A DNA stretch of 64,000 bases, from contig NC_087070.1 of the NCBI RefSeq assembly GCF_963678635.1, positions 26,970,057-27,034,056 of the forward strand, in the 5' to 3' direction. Of this stretch, positions 36,701 through 46,213 are shown in pieces. This DNA comes from Symsagittifera roscoffensis (taxonomy: Eukaryota > Xenacoelomorpha > Acoela > Convolutidae). The notes beneath the pieces were generated by a model that saw only the letters and a list, made by a program, of their open reading frames with translations, was not told the origin of the DNA and did not search any database. Every line of letters begins with the position of its first letter. Within the stretch, counting starts at the first letter, position 1. The position numbers were made by a program, and so were the translations under genes.

Positions 36701-39700
36701 GACAAGTGTCTACTTGTCAGGATGGGTATAAGTCTCCTGAACTTGCCCCAAGCTGCGCAAAATCTGGCAGTGATGGCACGTTCACAACCTCCTCCCGCAC
36801 ACAGCTTATCTCCCAGGTAACAGCGACATCCAGCAAGGTTCCGTCCACGTCCAGTTGGGTTTCAGGCCTTCCATCGATTGGACGAGCCTCACCACCATCT
36901 TGGACAGACAAATTCCGGATCTGCAGACAGTCTCCCAGCAATGCCACAACACTTCTTGTGTCCCCAGAGTTTATATTGGGAGCACCTAATCGAGTTTGAG
37001 CGTACTTCTCTGCGACACACTGCGCAGGGGTACTTGCCGGAGTCCTGCAACTGGTCTAGGCCAAGACCGGAGTCTAGAATCTTAGTCTTCTTCATGTTTA
37101 CTCGCAAACCTTTCTCCTCGATGTTTGCCTTCCAGGCCTTCAGCTTGGTGATGCACTCCCCCATGGAGTCAGCGATATTTACAAGGTCATCAGAGTACAG
37201 AATCTCCCTATGCACGCCAATGCGGAACTCGCGTGACAGCGCCTCCAGAACCATGATGAAGAGCAGCGGGCTGAGTACTGAACCTTGATGCACAACCACT
37301 CCGACTCCAAACTCCTTACTGTACTGTCCGTTGACCCGCACGCGGCTCCTGGCACTGGTGTATCGCCCATTCCTCGACACCAGAGGACTTTTCTTGGCAC
37401 TCGATCGAAAGTTTTCTTCAGATCCACAAAGGCGAAATAGAGTGGCTTCTTCGCTGCGATATACTTCTCTTGCAACTGGCGGACAATAAAGATGGCATCA
37501 GTTGTTCCCCTGCCCGGCACGAAACCAAACTGCATTTCATTAACGTCCATCATGTTGCTGATGAGAGGGTCCAACACATGTTCCAGCAGTTTCATGACCT
37601 AGTGTGTAAGCTTAAGGCCACGATAGTTACCGCGATCTAGCGCTTCACCTTTACCTTTGAAGAGGTTCAGGATGAAGCTCTCCTCCCAGTCTTTAAGGAT
37701 CTCACCGCTGCCAAAGACTGCCTCAGCCAGTTGCGAGGCTAGCTCAACTCCCTCCTCACCAGATGCTTTCAGCATCTCAGCTATGATACCAGATGGGCCA
37801 GCAGCCTTACCTATCTTCATTTTGCTGAGAGCTTTACGGATCATTACAGCAGACACACTTGGAGGGGGACCTGCAACAGGCGGTACTTCAGGGAGCAGGT
37901 CGCAAGACCACTCGAACTCGACGTTTAGCAGTCTCGCGTAGTGCTCCACCCACGCTTTCATCTTGTCCTCATCACTGAGCGAGAGCTCACCTGCATCATT
38001 ACGAACAGATTTCTCACCCGAAACGTCCTGATTTGTACGGTCCATCTGCTTGGCAATCCGGCAGACACTGCCGCCATCAGGGGGAATGTTGGCGAATTCG
38101 GCTTTTTCTGCCTCAGACTTGGCCAGCCAGATGACGTGTTTGGCCACACGTTTGGCCTCATTGTAAGCAGTTTTAGCGTCTTTCGCCTCAGCCGTCATGC
38201 CTAATTTCTTCAGGTTGTTGTAGGTTTTAAAGCATGCCCGTTTCTCTCTCACCACCTCTTCCACACTTCCGTTCCACCACCAAGTGTCCGGCTTCCACTG
38301 GTGTTGTTTGGAGAGGCCGCACACTTCAGTGGCCGCCTCAAGGAGTGGGCCCTTTAGCTTGGTCCATGCCTCCTCCACCGAGTTTGGAGTGCCGTCATTG
38401 GTAGCAACAATAGCCACCTTATCCCTGGAGACGGCATGGAACTGGCCCGCAGTAGCAGGATCCATGCGCTTCCAGGAGCGGATACGGGGAGTAAACTTGC
38501 GCTTCTTCACAGCGGGCATGTGGACTGAGAAGTCACAAACAACCAGATGGTGCTGTTGAACGCATTCCTCATTCGGTATGACCTTGACATTACCTACTGC
38601 CTTGTTGAAGTTCTTGCGGAAAAGGATGTAGTCAATCTGGGTTCTGTAGTCACCAGAGCTGTATGTGATGAGGTGAGATTCCCTCTTCTTAAACCAGGTG
38701 TTGCCTACACGCAGGTCGTTAGCCAAGGCAAACTCCAGGATCCTCACACCCTCAGCATTTCGGACGCCGAAACCCTACCCACCGTGGACTTCATCGAACC
38801 ATCAGCGTCAGCACCAACATGACCGTTCCAGTCCCCCAGCGATACAAGTATCTCCGAAGCAGGAACGCTGGTGACAGTGCTCTGCAACTGATCGTAGAAT
38901 CGCTCCTTTTCAACTTCAGGCAGTCCAACTTGAGGGGCATAGACAGCAAGAAAGGTGAAAACCGCCCTGCCAATGACAAGCTTCAGTTAGAGAATTCTGT
39001 CGGAGATACGCTGGACTTCGAATACCTTGTCCACCCAACGCTCAGCCAACAGTATCCCAATTCCACCCTGTCCTTTGCTGTTCCCACACCAGAAGAACTT
39101 GTATCTGCAATGCTTACCCTTGAGAATACGAGACTGGTTGGCTGTTAAGCCACCATCCCACCTGTGCTCCGACACACTACACCGGTCCACTCTCGTCAGT
39201 GTCTCTACCACCTCACACTGTCTCTTCTTTAGGGTGCCCACATTCCAAGTGGCCACCCTGAACTTTTCCGGGTGCTCGCTTGATTTGCCGCGATGACCAG
39301 ACCCTCCCTCCCGCACCCGGGAGTCAGCCAAGCCCGAGACGCAACCAGCAGTCTGTCTATGACGGCTGCCGAAACCGCCTATCTCTACTGTAGAAATTAG
39401 ACTTGCGATGAGATTGGTGTCATAAATGTTTTTACAGGACCGCCTCGTCCTAGCTCTCATCCCAACTCTGACATTACAGCTGACAGAGAAAAAACCGCCG
39501 TTCCCGCACCCAGGCTGTGTGCCTCTCCGAATGCCCACCCTGTGGGGGAACAATCGCAGAACCACTGTAGCTCCTGCAGCAGAATATCAGTATAATGATG
39601 CCTACCACAGAAACCCTGCCACCCTGGCTGTGACAGCTCTTGACCCTGAGAAGTGCTCTTGACCCTGAGAAGGGGGGCTACAAGAATGCGCGCCTGATCC

Positions 39701-42700
39701 CACCCACAGGACCAAAGGACCCCCTTGTTCAATTTAAATTTGGAGTTTTATTCTCCTAGACTGACTGCCACCCAGGGCTAAGGAGTTCAATCTACCCCAA
39801 AAAGTTCAATCTACCCCCAAAAATTCAGTCTTGCCCAGGAAAGAAGAGGCCCTGCACTGACACAAATCACTGAACACAAATCTTTTGAGGCAGGGCAGGG
39901 ATGCTGTTAAACGTCGTGCCCAGGACGTAAGTTTTTGAAATGCGTAATTTCAAAAATTAGACTTTGGGCTCTTGTTCGCTATCCCCCCTTTTGAATCTTG
40001 TTAACTATTCCCCTGCCCCCTATGCATCTATTAATTTTGACAACCATTTCTGTATAAAATATGCATTTCAAAATGTTAACAATTAATTGAGTTTTCATTT
40101 TCGCGCGTTCGTATTTGTCTAACTCACTATTTATATAATACCTACGTAAAATTTTTTAATTATATCGATTTTATGAAACTTGTTTTAAGCTATTGAAAAT
40201 AAGGCCGTCTAAGTTGAATTTCTGAAAATCGAAATAAGGGGGGATACTTAACAAGATCCAGACTTTGTCAAAAAACCGCAGCTATTTCGCTACTAAAATA
40301 AGAAACAAGAGTACACTTTTTTGAGATTTTGGACTTTTTCCACAGACGTAAGAATTCTCTTACAAAAAAACAAGGAATAGCCTAGAAGAAAAGATGCATG
40401 GCAACTTGCAAAGCTAAGCTTCCACCACCTTTTTGAGTCGATTAAACCTATGATACCAGATTTGTCACGTTAGTTATCGAGACAACTCCAAAAAATGGTC
40501 AACAAATCATGAAGTTGACACCTCCGAGAATCATATTTTGTTTCGTAAAAAATTTGGGCTAAGCCATTTATGCAGAAGAGATTTGCACAACCTGTAATTC
40601 CGATTGAATCCAAAAACCCAGGTTTGGCAGGGTAGTTAAACCAAAGACTCAAAAAACGGTCACAAAAATCAAAATTTCACTATTCCCAGGGCCATAATTT
40701 TATGAGTTGAAAAAAAAATTGAGCGTAGCCGCTACTGGAGTTGAGCTTTTAAATCACTACAATTCATTAAAACTAAAATCTCAGATATAGTGAGTTAGTT
40801 TTTGGAAAAAAATCAAAAATAACGGTCAAATATTCCCCCCACAGACCTTTTCAAAGGCTGGAGTTAATAAAGGGGTAAAGCAAAAAGATACCAGAGGAGT
40901 TTACAGACAAAGAAGAAATTAGGCGCTCTTTCTATGGACTTTATGATTTTTTAAAAAAATCGGTAAAAGAGTTTCTGAAACTAATTTTTTTTAGCAAAAA
41001 GCGATAAAATTTTCCAACGCGTTCAAAAACCCAATCCCATACATTTTCATCAACCTGTTTTTACTTAACACAAATTCCAGGCAAACAAGTCAAGCAAGAA
41101 ATTCCAAATTCAAATTAGCAATAGAACAAAACTTACGAAGCGGAAACAAGGCCGACGATCTTTGAGCAGATACCACTTCAGCCGAAAAAAAAACAACTCA
41201 AGATTTTGTAAAAACAACTCAAGTTTCAAGTCGCCCCCTGAAACTGCCCTGTAGTAGCTAGTACCCACCCAGTATTTAAGTTTGAATTTTCATGAAATTG
41301 AGCTTCTGAGCTGCCTAGTGATTCATAAGTTTAACAAAGCCGAAAACACCTGAGCAGAAACCCTTCAAGACGAAAAAATTCGAACTAACAAAAAAATTTT
41401 CTTTCCCCTCAGAACACACATACGCGCAGAACTTTTGTTGGACGTCAAAAGACGCAAAAAGGGGCCAGTAAATCGATGTTAAAAAGCGAAACCAATTAAG
41501 CAGAAAAAAAGATGAAATTAAAAAACGAAAATTTTAACTAATCGAGTTGGTAAAATTACAGCCAATTTGAAAACAAAATTTCGATTCGACCGGATTTTTA
41601 AACTACTGAAACGCTAAGAGCAACTACAATAAAAAATAATATGTACAGCAAAAAAGACGATTTTTAGATGTGGCAGCTAAGACAACAAAGGCAAATATTA
41701 GGACGACAATTTTATTTGAAACAGAAAATTTCCATTTGAAAAAAAGGACTTGGTCAGATTCGAAACAAGGACCTCTGACGTCCCAGGCATATTCGTTACC
41801 TCCAAGCTAAGTCGGCCTGGAACGCCAAGAAGTTTGAATTCATAAAGTCTACATTCCGATTTAATAACGCTTGCTAATCGCAAGCGTAAAAACGAGAAAA
41901 GAAAAAATTGTAAGCAAAACAATGAAACAAATATTGTGTAATGATGGAGGCGATGCGCCCAAATCCATAGTAGTTACCAAATTAGGGAGCAGCCGCTCTA
42001 CAACCTGTTTTTTCGACAGAAAACTGAATCTCAGATATGGCATGATTTCTGAGAAAATGAGGCAAGTGCGAACAACCAACGGTCTAATGCAGGACAACTC
42101 ACAGCAGTGGATGCTAGCATGTGGAGAGATACTACAGCGACAGCCCATGTGTAGTTCCGCAGCTGGAGTGCCTCAAAGAAGACCACATTCCACCAGCAGT
42201 TCATCAGAGTGAAAAACATGCACAGAGCACCTTAAACACACCGACTATTTACAAACACATGCACACAATATCAAGTCAAGTTTGAAGTCGATAAAATTGA
42301 CATTTGCAACCCAAAAAGTGTTGCTGCAAAGCAAAAAAAATACGAACCAGAAAGGACCTTTTTTGATACTTTTTCCATCTTAAATTATTTACCAAATGCA
42401 ATGATTACTAGGCACTTAATGTTACTAACTGGAGCAAACTGCGAAGTATTGTCCATGGGACGACATGAGTCCAAAGTTTGCCGGTCCAGTTAGTTGCTGC
42501 AGGATGACTGGCATCGATATGAAGCCACTCACGAAGCCAAAGCCCACTCCGAACACTAAACACCTCTCCGCTCATTAATTTTTTCTATTTCGAGTGTCTA
42601 TTTCGTGGATCTTTCAAAGGACAACTGCAGATAGTCTGCCAGGCCAGAATCATATTATTAGCTTAGTTTACCCACACTGTAACTTTCTGTTTAGCATGAC

Positions 42701-44334
42701 AACAGTTTATTTCTTTTAAAAAATCATATTCCATAGGATCCTCGGATTTGGAGCGGAAACAGGTCATATTCATATTTTAAAAAAAATCAGCTCCAGTTAG
42801 ATATTGAATAGGAAGAATTAATTTCTCGTTTTTACAAAACGGCATATCAACCAAATATAAGTTAAACAAACTTTTTAGCAACCAGGAGAGGACAGCGAAC
42901 GAATGCATTTGGATTGCAGGATGCTGCACTTAAATGAAAGACATTCGAATAAATTTAATTACAAAAACATGAGAGGGGAATTAACATAAAATACAATTTC
43001 TGAAGAACAAAGGTATCAAAAAAGTAACTTTTTACTCTAACAAAAAAACGTCGCTTAATAAAGTGGACCATTTTAGAGGTATGTACGACAATTTCCTGGC
43101 GATATACACCTTAAGATAGCCGGTTTAAGTATATGAACCTGATGCCTCATACAATTCTTTAACAAAGCTAGTGATTTAAAGGTCAAGTGACTTTTATGAA
43201 AATCATTAAATTCTATACAAATGGCCAAACTTTTGGCTGGTGTGTATACTCTGTGACGTAACTTTGGTATTCCTTTCCCCTGAGTATTTGCGTGTGTCTG
43301 TTCCCTACCGAGACTGATGACATGTCGACTGTTCAGTTTGAGATCTGACTCATTAAGCTGGCTGGAGAAGTTCTCCTTCACTCTGCCGGTGATGTGGAAC
43401 GACAACAGTCTCCCTGCCTCCACCAATAGCACACTTACAGGCAGAGTGTATAGCGTCGATTGAGTCAGAGGCGACAGGGCGAACCTAAATGCAATATACA
43501 AACACATACACATCAACTAGGAGATCACGGACACTAATGCCTCCAAGAGCATTACATGCGCGCTCAATAAACCAACATCTTTTTCACCAAAACATTAAAA
43601 AATTGACAAAAGATGACGGCGAGGTGGATAAGAGTAGCAATCATTTCATTATTCTACAAAGATGACTAGTTGTTACCAATAGAGTGTGGTCCATGGTAGA
43701 AGCAGGCAGCGAGGATAGGCAAAGGGTTGAACAAACCCACTTAGCGCCTACCCTAATGGTGATCAATTCTTATCTGTAGTAGCATTCATTGAAAATGTAA
43801 TCATAATGATTTAGAAAATACTAAGAAAATACATAAACTTAATACAAATTAAACCAATTTTATCGAAGTGTTCTCGGGCGAAAAACCGGCCGCAAAATCG
43901 AGGCTGAAATTGGGCAGCATAACGCGCCTTTTTGACCAAATTGTACTTTTTCAGAAATATGACTACTATTGATGCGAAATTGAGCAACCCAAATCTGTAA
44001 TCCCATACTCAGACTTGAATAGTCAGACGACCATGTTGTCCGCAGACAACGCCCGTTCTTCCTGTTCTGAATGGCACTTCATAGAGAATACAGTTTTTTG
44101 TTACAAAGGGATAGCCTGTACATAAAAAGGGATAGCTTGTTAGTTTCTCAAGCATTAGTATTGCAGTGCAACTGACCATAGGAGTGATGCGATGGCGACA
44201 GTGAGAAGGGCGAAGAAGGTGGCGACGAAGAAGAGAACTTGTCGGATGGGGTTGCGACACACGAACAGGGCGAAGAGGGAGGAGACGGGGCCGAAGGAAA
44301 TGAGGGTGCAGCCGAAGAACAACAACAGTCCCAT
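33550..44334 (-). CDS. aph-1: APH-1, gamma-secretase subunit (5 exons)
   Basis: APH-1 is the multipass scaffold subunit of the gamma-secretase complex with presenilin, nicastrin and PEN-2, which cleaves Notch, APP and other type I membrane proteins within the membrane. Exons: 44334-44177, 43484-43309, 42555-42430, 42230-42103, 33756-33550. Phases join exactly and give 264 residues. The start MGLLLFFGCTLISFGP aligns with the APH-1 N-terminus from residue 1. The GxxxGxxxG helix motif is present as G114/G118/G122 (GVGFGFVSG), and VVFFEAL and H190 match conserved positions. The residue equivalent to human His171 is Asn164. Intron 4 (33757-42102) holds LINE-2 and repeats. A possible 5'-UTR acceptor (CTATCAG) lies at about 44385. 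I infer a working gene: no stop or frameshift was found, and exons are GC-richer than introns. Confidence 0.9.
33788..34077 (+). mobile_element. MITE-like element, copy 2
   Basis: Duplicate of the element at 23267-23556 with the same GGATCTTGTTAAC terminal inverted repeats. It lies in aph-1 intron 4, 31 bp before the proximal terminal exon in gene sense. Confidence 0.7.
34078..36200. other. non-coding part of aph-1 intron 4, duplicate of 23557-25677
   Basis: Second copy of the diverged dispersed repeat (about 34211-34781), the interlocked inverted repeats (34855-35001) and the featureless AT-rich stretch before LINE-2. No exon recognised. Confidence 0.6.
34855..35001. repeat. interlocked inverted repeats, copy 2
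   Basis: Duplicate of 24331-24477 with the same A-B-A'-B' order. Confidence 0.8.
36356..37380 (-). pseudogene. LINE-2 RT C-terminal half and C-terminal region
   Basis: Frame 37380-36889 carries the RT palm end: VHQGSVLSPLLF, then LYSDDLVNIAD where the usual motif is YADD, so the catalytic Asp pair is kept. A thumb segment (KGLRVNMKKTK) follows, then a Cys/His segment (CAVCRREVRSNSIRC ... HKKCCGI) in which two expected Cys are lost (SQY and PRW where Cys would be expected). The region 36947-36717 is a short bridging frame. Frame 36682-36356 holds the conserved C-terminal block (GSETW, DLQRLRR, SMIRWICG, RLRWFVHVQR, GRGRPRKTW). It is split over three frames and non-functional. Confidence 0.8.
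37179..38747 (-). pseudogene. LINE-2 endonuclease end and RT N-terminal half
   Basis: Frame 38747-37599 contains the end of the APE endonuclease (IDYILFRKNF, QQHHLVVCDF), a linker, and RT fingers (KAAGPSGIIAEMLK, WEESFILNLFKGKGEA, NYRGLKLTH). An in-frame TAG follows LKLTH and the frame then resumes (MKLLEHVLDPLI, QFGFVPGRGTTDAIF, FVDLKKTFDRVPRKVLW). The related family sequence as I know it has Gln here, which fits a CAG-to-TAG change. After RKVLW the frame shifts and part of the palm before GRYTSARSRVRVNG is missing. Confidence 0.8.
38770..39565 (-). pseudogene. LINE-2 N-terminal region and APE endonuclease
   Basis: The minus-strand frame from 39565 reaches FRVATWNVGTL (Asn at 39244-39242) and SEHRW (Glu at about 39169), the first two catalytic blocks of an APE-like endonuclease. 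A TAA interrupts after QRISDRIL (about 38987). The same frame then continues AVFTFLAVYAPQVG and GDWNGHVGADADG (about 38828-38785), the metal-binding GDxN motif. A frameshift just after this (about 38770-38780) leads into the next frame. The N-terminal 100 residues show no recognised domain. Confidence 0.75.
39967..40259 (-). mobile_element. MITE-like element, inverted diverged copy
   Basis: Reverse-complement homologue of the element at 23267-23556 over its whole length. The GGATCTTGTTAAG-type end is at 40259 and a GGGCTCTTGTTCGC-type end at 39967. It is more diverged than the other two copies, so it is an independent insertion. Confidence 0.7.
41080..41930. repeat. diverged dispersed repeat, related to 21233-21560
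   Basis: Shares in order ATTAGCAAT.GAACAAAA, GAAACAA.GC.GAC.ATCTTTGAGCAGA and the A7-tRNA-like module with 21233-21560. A small hairpin CGCTTGC/GCAAGCG lies near 41869-41886, with a related hairpin at 45909-45922. Non-coding. Confidence 0.45.
41736..41820 (-). repeat. tRNA-like (SINE-head-like) Pol III module
   Basis: On the minus strand, A-box-like TAGCTTGGAGG (41799-41809), B-box-like GTTTCGAATCT about 44 bp later, a partial acceptor match (GACTT with AAGTC), then a T7 run. Stems are incomplete, so this is a derived tRNA sequence and not a gene. Confidence 0.45.
42103..42230 (-). CDS. aph-1: aph-1 exon 4
   Basis: Acceptor TGTTTAAG at its start and donor GTGAGT at its end. It encodes residues 154-196, including MNCWWNVVFFEAL and VSLHMLAS. 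The His of LHMLAS (H190) aligns with human His197. The Asn of LMNCWW (N164) aligns with human His171, with the same 26-residue spacing. It ends in phase 0. Confidence 0.88.
42430..42555 (-). CDS. aph-1: aph-1 exon 3
   Basis: Acceptor GTGTTTAG, donor GTTAGT. It encodes VFGVGFGFVSGFIS, the APH-1 GxxxGxxxG helix, then QQLTGPANFGLMSSHG and YFAVCS, aligning with the loop and helix of APH-1. It joins exon 2 through a split Val codon and exon 4 through a split Ser codon. Confidence 0.88.
42556..43308 (-). other. aph-1 intron 2
   Basis: 753-bp intron from GTAGGG to TTTAG. AT-rich with no inserted element recognised. Confidence 0.75.
43309..43484 (-). CDS. aph-1: aph-1 exon 2
   Basis: Acceptor TTGCATTTAG, donor GTAGGG. 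The first G completes a Trp codon split with exon 1. It encodes FALSPLTQSTLYTLPVSVLL, then VEAGRLLSFHITGRVKENF, aligning with the APH-1 helix VSVLLQEVFRF and its following loop. A GTAAGT inside the exon is probably not used because the reading frame and homology continue past it. Confidence 0.88.
43485..44176 (-). other. aph-1 intron 1
   Basis: 692-bp intron, donor GTCAGT after CTATG and acceptor ATTTAG. Nothing else recognised. Confidence 0.75.
44177..44334 (-). CDS. aph-1: aph-1 exon 1 with start codon
   Basis: The ATG at 44334 is followed by MGLLLFFGCTLISFGPVSSL, a first transmembrane helix, then CRNPIRQVLFF, and a second helix ending ASLLW. This matches the APH-1 N-terminus from its first residue, including the FGC and FGP motifs and the xxDPxR-like loop (here RNPIR). 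An in-frame stop lies a little upstream, which supports this start. Confidence 0.9.
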
Positions 44335-44457
44335 CCCACCACCAGACAAAAAATATCAATAAGAGAGACGAAACAGCAGACCAACTGATAGCACAGCAAT
44401 TGCAACAGCTCTGCCAGAAGTAGATTATTGTTTCACTTCATCTTCTGTATCCACCAC

Positions 44458-45685
44458 CATTACGAGGCCAAACTGTGCACTGGATAGGCGCACAATTTTG
44501 TGTCGGTATGTTCCTGGATTCCAGAAACTAATCTTTAAACATGTTCCAAAATGTAAGTGGATTCCACTTACAAAACTTCCGTGGATTCCGAGTACATATG
44601 AGTGTAACATAAATTTTGTCGGCCCATTTGTTGTGTCGCGGATTCGGCAGCAAGCGAATAAAGCCAGTCGTTTTGGATTCCGCAAAATGTAAGCGGAATC
44701 CGCAAATGTAAGCGGATTCTGCGAACTGCAAGTGGATTCCGAATTTTGTTTATTACTGAACTTGCATATGAACAATTCAAAGCTAGAGCTGGAATTCTTA
44801 TCTCTAGCAATGCGGAATTTAAAAGCAAGGACTCAACCATTGTCAGCGGAATCCACGAACAAGTCTTAAAACATAGATTACCTAAACCGGTGGATGTCAT
44901 CCTTTAGTTTTTTGGAAACACAACACCGAATAATTTCAATATTATGATTTTCGATGCATAACGCCGAATAAATACAGTAATTGTAGTCATTGGGTTCAGA
45001 GTGTATGGAAGCAAAACACACAGCATATCGCCAAATTAGGTAAGTATTTGGGATTCCATCGATTCAAAATACTGGTCAGTATTTGGGATTGATTGAATCC
45101 CAAAAACTGAAATAATATGGAATAAATTCATTATTTGGAGTCATTAGGTTGAGAGTGATTAGAAACACAACGCATAGCAAATCGTCAAATCAGTTCAGTA
45201 ATTGGAAACTCATCGATCCCAAATACTGGTCAGTATTTGGGATTCCATTAATCCCAAACGCTGATCTAGTAAATTCCTATCCTAGTGAAATCGAATCATG
45301 TAATTAAAAATATAATTTTAAACGTTACTACATATATACATATATGTAAACGGAATCCGCAAACAAAATGCGGATTCCACTTACAATTTGCGGATTCCAC
45401 TTACAGTTGCGGATTCCGTAACAGCTCAAATTAGCTATACACATGTCTTATTGTTTGTTTGCGGACTCCACAAACTGTCCTGCATTCCGCAAATACGGTT
45501 GCGGATTCCGCAAATTCGTCTATTTTGGAGCGTTTTTGAGTTGAACAGTGTTTTAAGTATTTGTTTGTGGAATCCATAACAGCAAAGATGATCAAAGAAA
45601 AGTAGCAATGATGTGGATTCCGCGACAAATCTGATTTTGGCCTGTCGTGGAATCCGCATACAATGCACAGTTTGGCCGCGTAATG
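44458..45685. mobile_element. 1.23-kb element with 22-bp terminal inverted repeats and internal palindromic motif array
   Basis: The left terminus 44458-44479 and right terminus 45664-45685 are reverse complements over 22 bp with one mismatch (inner core GGCCAAACTGTGCA). Inside are about fifteen scattered copies of a near-palindrome resembling TTGCGGATTCCGCAA in both orientations, clustered at 44565-44740 and 45349-45660, often followed by CTTAC. No transposase frame is seen. It looks like a non-autonomous or fold-back DNA element. It ends 124 bp upstream of the aph-1 start codon. No clear target-site duplication. Confidence 0.65.
45216..45243. repeat. perfect 13-bp hairpin with 2-nt loop
   Basis: ATCCCAAATACTG, then GT, then its exact reverse complement. 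Partly matching arms recur at 45053-45110 (CAGTATTTGGGATT, AATCCCAAA), so the hairpin belongs to a second internal repeat of the surrounding inverted-repeat element. Confidence 0.85.
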
Positions 45686-46213
45686 ACAGATCTCCGATAG
45701 GGGCTGCTCTTCGGCCAAACCTCATGATGACATCAACAAAGTATTTACTGCCACATATTTATCTAAAAAACACATTAATCATTAAAGCACAGATGCAAGC
45801 GGAGCTTCATAGCACTTGCGATACAATCAAAACATAACATTGCATTACATGATACTGTAAAGAAAAAATTATTTGAATAAGTCTTAGTTCCCGATTACAA
45901 GTCACTTGCTATCGCAAGCGAAAACAAAGCCAATTGAGAATTGGAAAAAAGTAATGAACGCAAGGAAACAGAAAAAACAATGACTTAATTTTTTGGAAAA
46001 TAATAAGCCCTTGAAAGCTCTTTGAATTTCACGAAAAATTTATGATTGGTGCTTTTTTGATGAGACTAACACAATTTGAGAAAACTGAGTCAGTAAAACT
46101 TTTATCTAGCTGGTAAATCCGATAAAGTACCATTTTCAAAACTAGAAGTTGATCAGTTTTTCGTGATCTTTACAATTTTGCTAATGGATAGTGGAGTTTG
46201 CCTTCTTTCAACA
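45686..46213. repeat. diverged dispersed repeat block
   Basis: About 45890-46213 (continuing to about 46330) is homologous to 23690-24260 and in part to 19740-20060. The landmark GACTAACACAATTTGAGAAA has a close relative (GGACTAACACAATTAGCGAA) near 19938. Non-coding. The first 200 bp show nothing recognised. Confidence 0.45.

Larger units (their letters stand above)
16499..37591 (+). repeat. direct tandem duplication 2 (two units of about 10.5 kb)
   Basis: Unit 1 is 16499-27067 and unit 2 is 27068-37591. Landmarks are offset by 10569 bp at the left, then 10542, 10521 and 10524 bp as small indels accumulate. At the internal junction LINE-2 reverse-transcriptase sequence runs directly into the retroelement module. 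The 5 bases TCATG occur at both outer boundaries and at the junction. Each unit carries the family A fossil, a long non-coding stretch, an aph-1 terminal exon, a MITE and the 3' half of LINE-2. Confidence 0.92.
36201..39725 (-). mobile_element. LINE-2, degenerate APE-type non-LTR retrotransposon
   Basis: About 3.5 kb on the minus strand, GC-rich against AT-rich flanks: 5' region near 39725, endonuclease, reverse transcriptase, Cys/His segment, conserved C-terminal block, then a short (ATG)n tail at 36203-36219. The WNVGTL endonuclease start, the PGRGTTDAIF and HQGSVLSPLLF RT blocks and the short simple-repeat tail suggest an RTE-like or CR1-like clade. I cannot decide without a tree. Several stops and frameshifts make it inactive. 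It lies in aph-1 intron 4 in sense orientation. No target-site duplication was found. The 5' region holds a 19-bp tandem duplication (39636-39672). Confidence 0.85.
39726..42102. other. aph-1 intron 4, distal part, repeats only
   Basis: AT-rich intronic sequence. It holds a MITE-like copy (39967-40259) and a diverged dispersed-repeat block (41080-41930) with a tRNA-like module. The remainder (40260-41080) shows no recognised feature. Confidence 0.6.

Noticed and set aside
43435-43442. Strong donor-like GTAAGT inside aph-1 exon 2
   Set aside because: Frame and APH-1 similarity continue for about 130 more bases to GTAGGG, and only that end is in phase with exon 3.
44009-44405. Overlapping minus frames rich in Arg/Pro/Ser at aph-1 exon 1
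   Set aside because: Shadow frames of exon 1. Only the frame starting at 44334 matches APH-1 and has correct splice phase.
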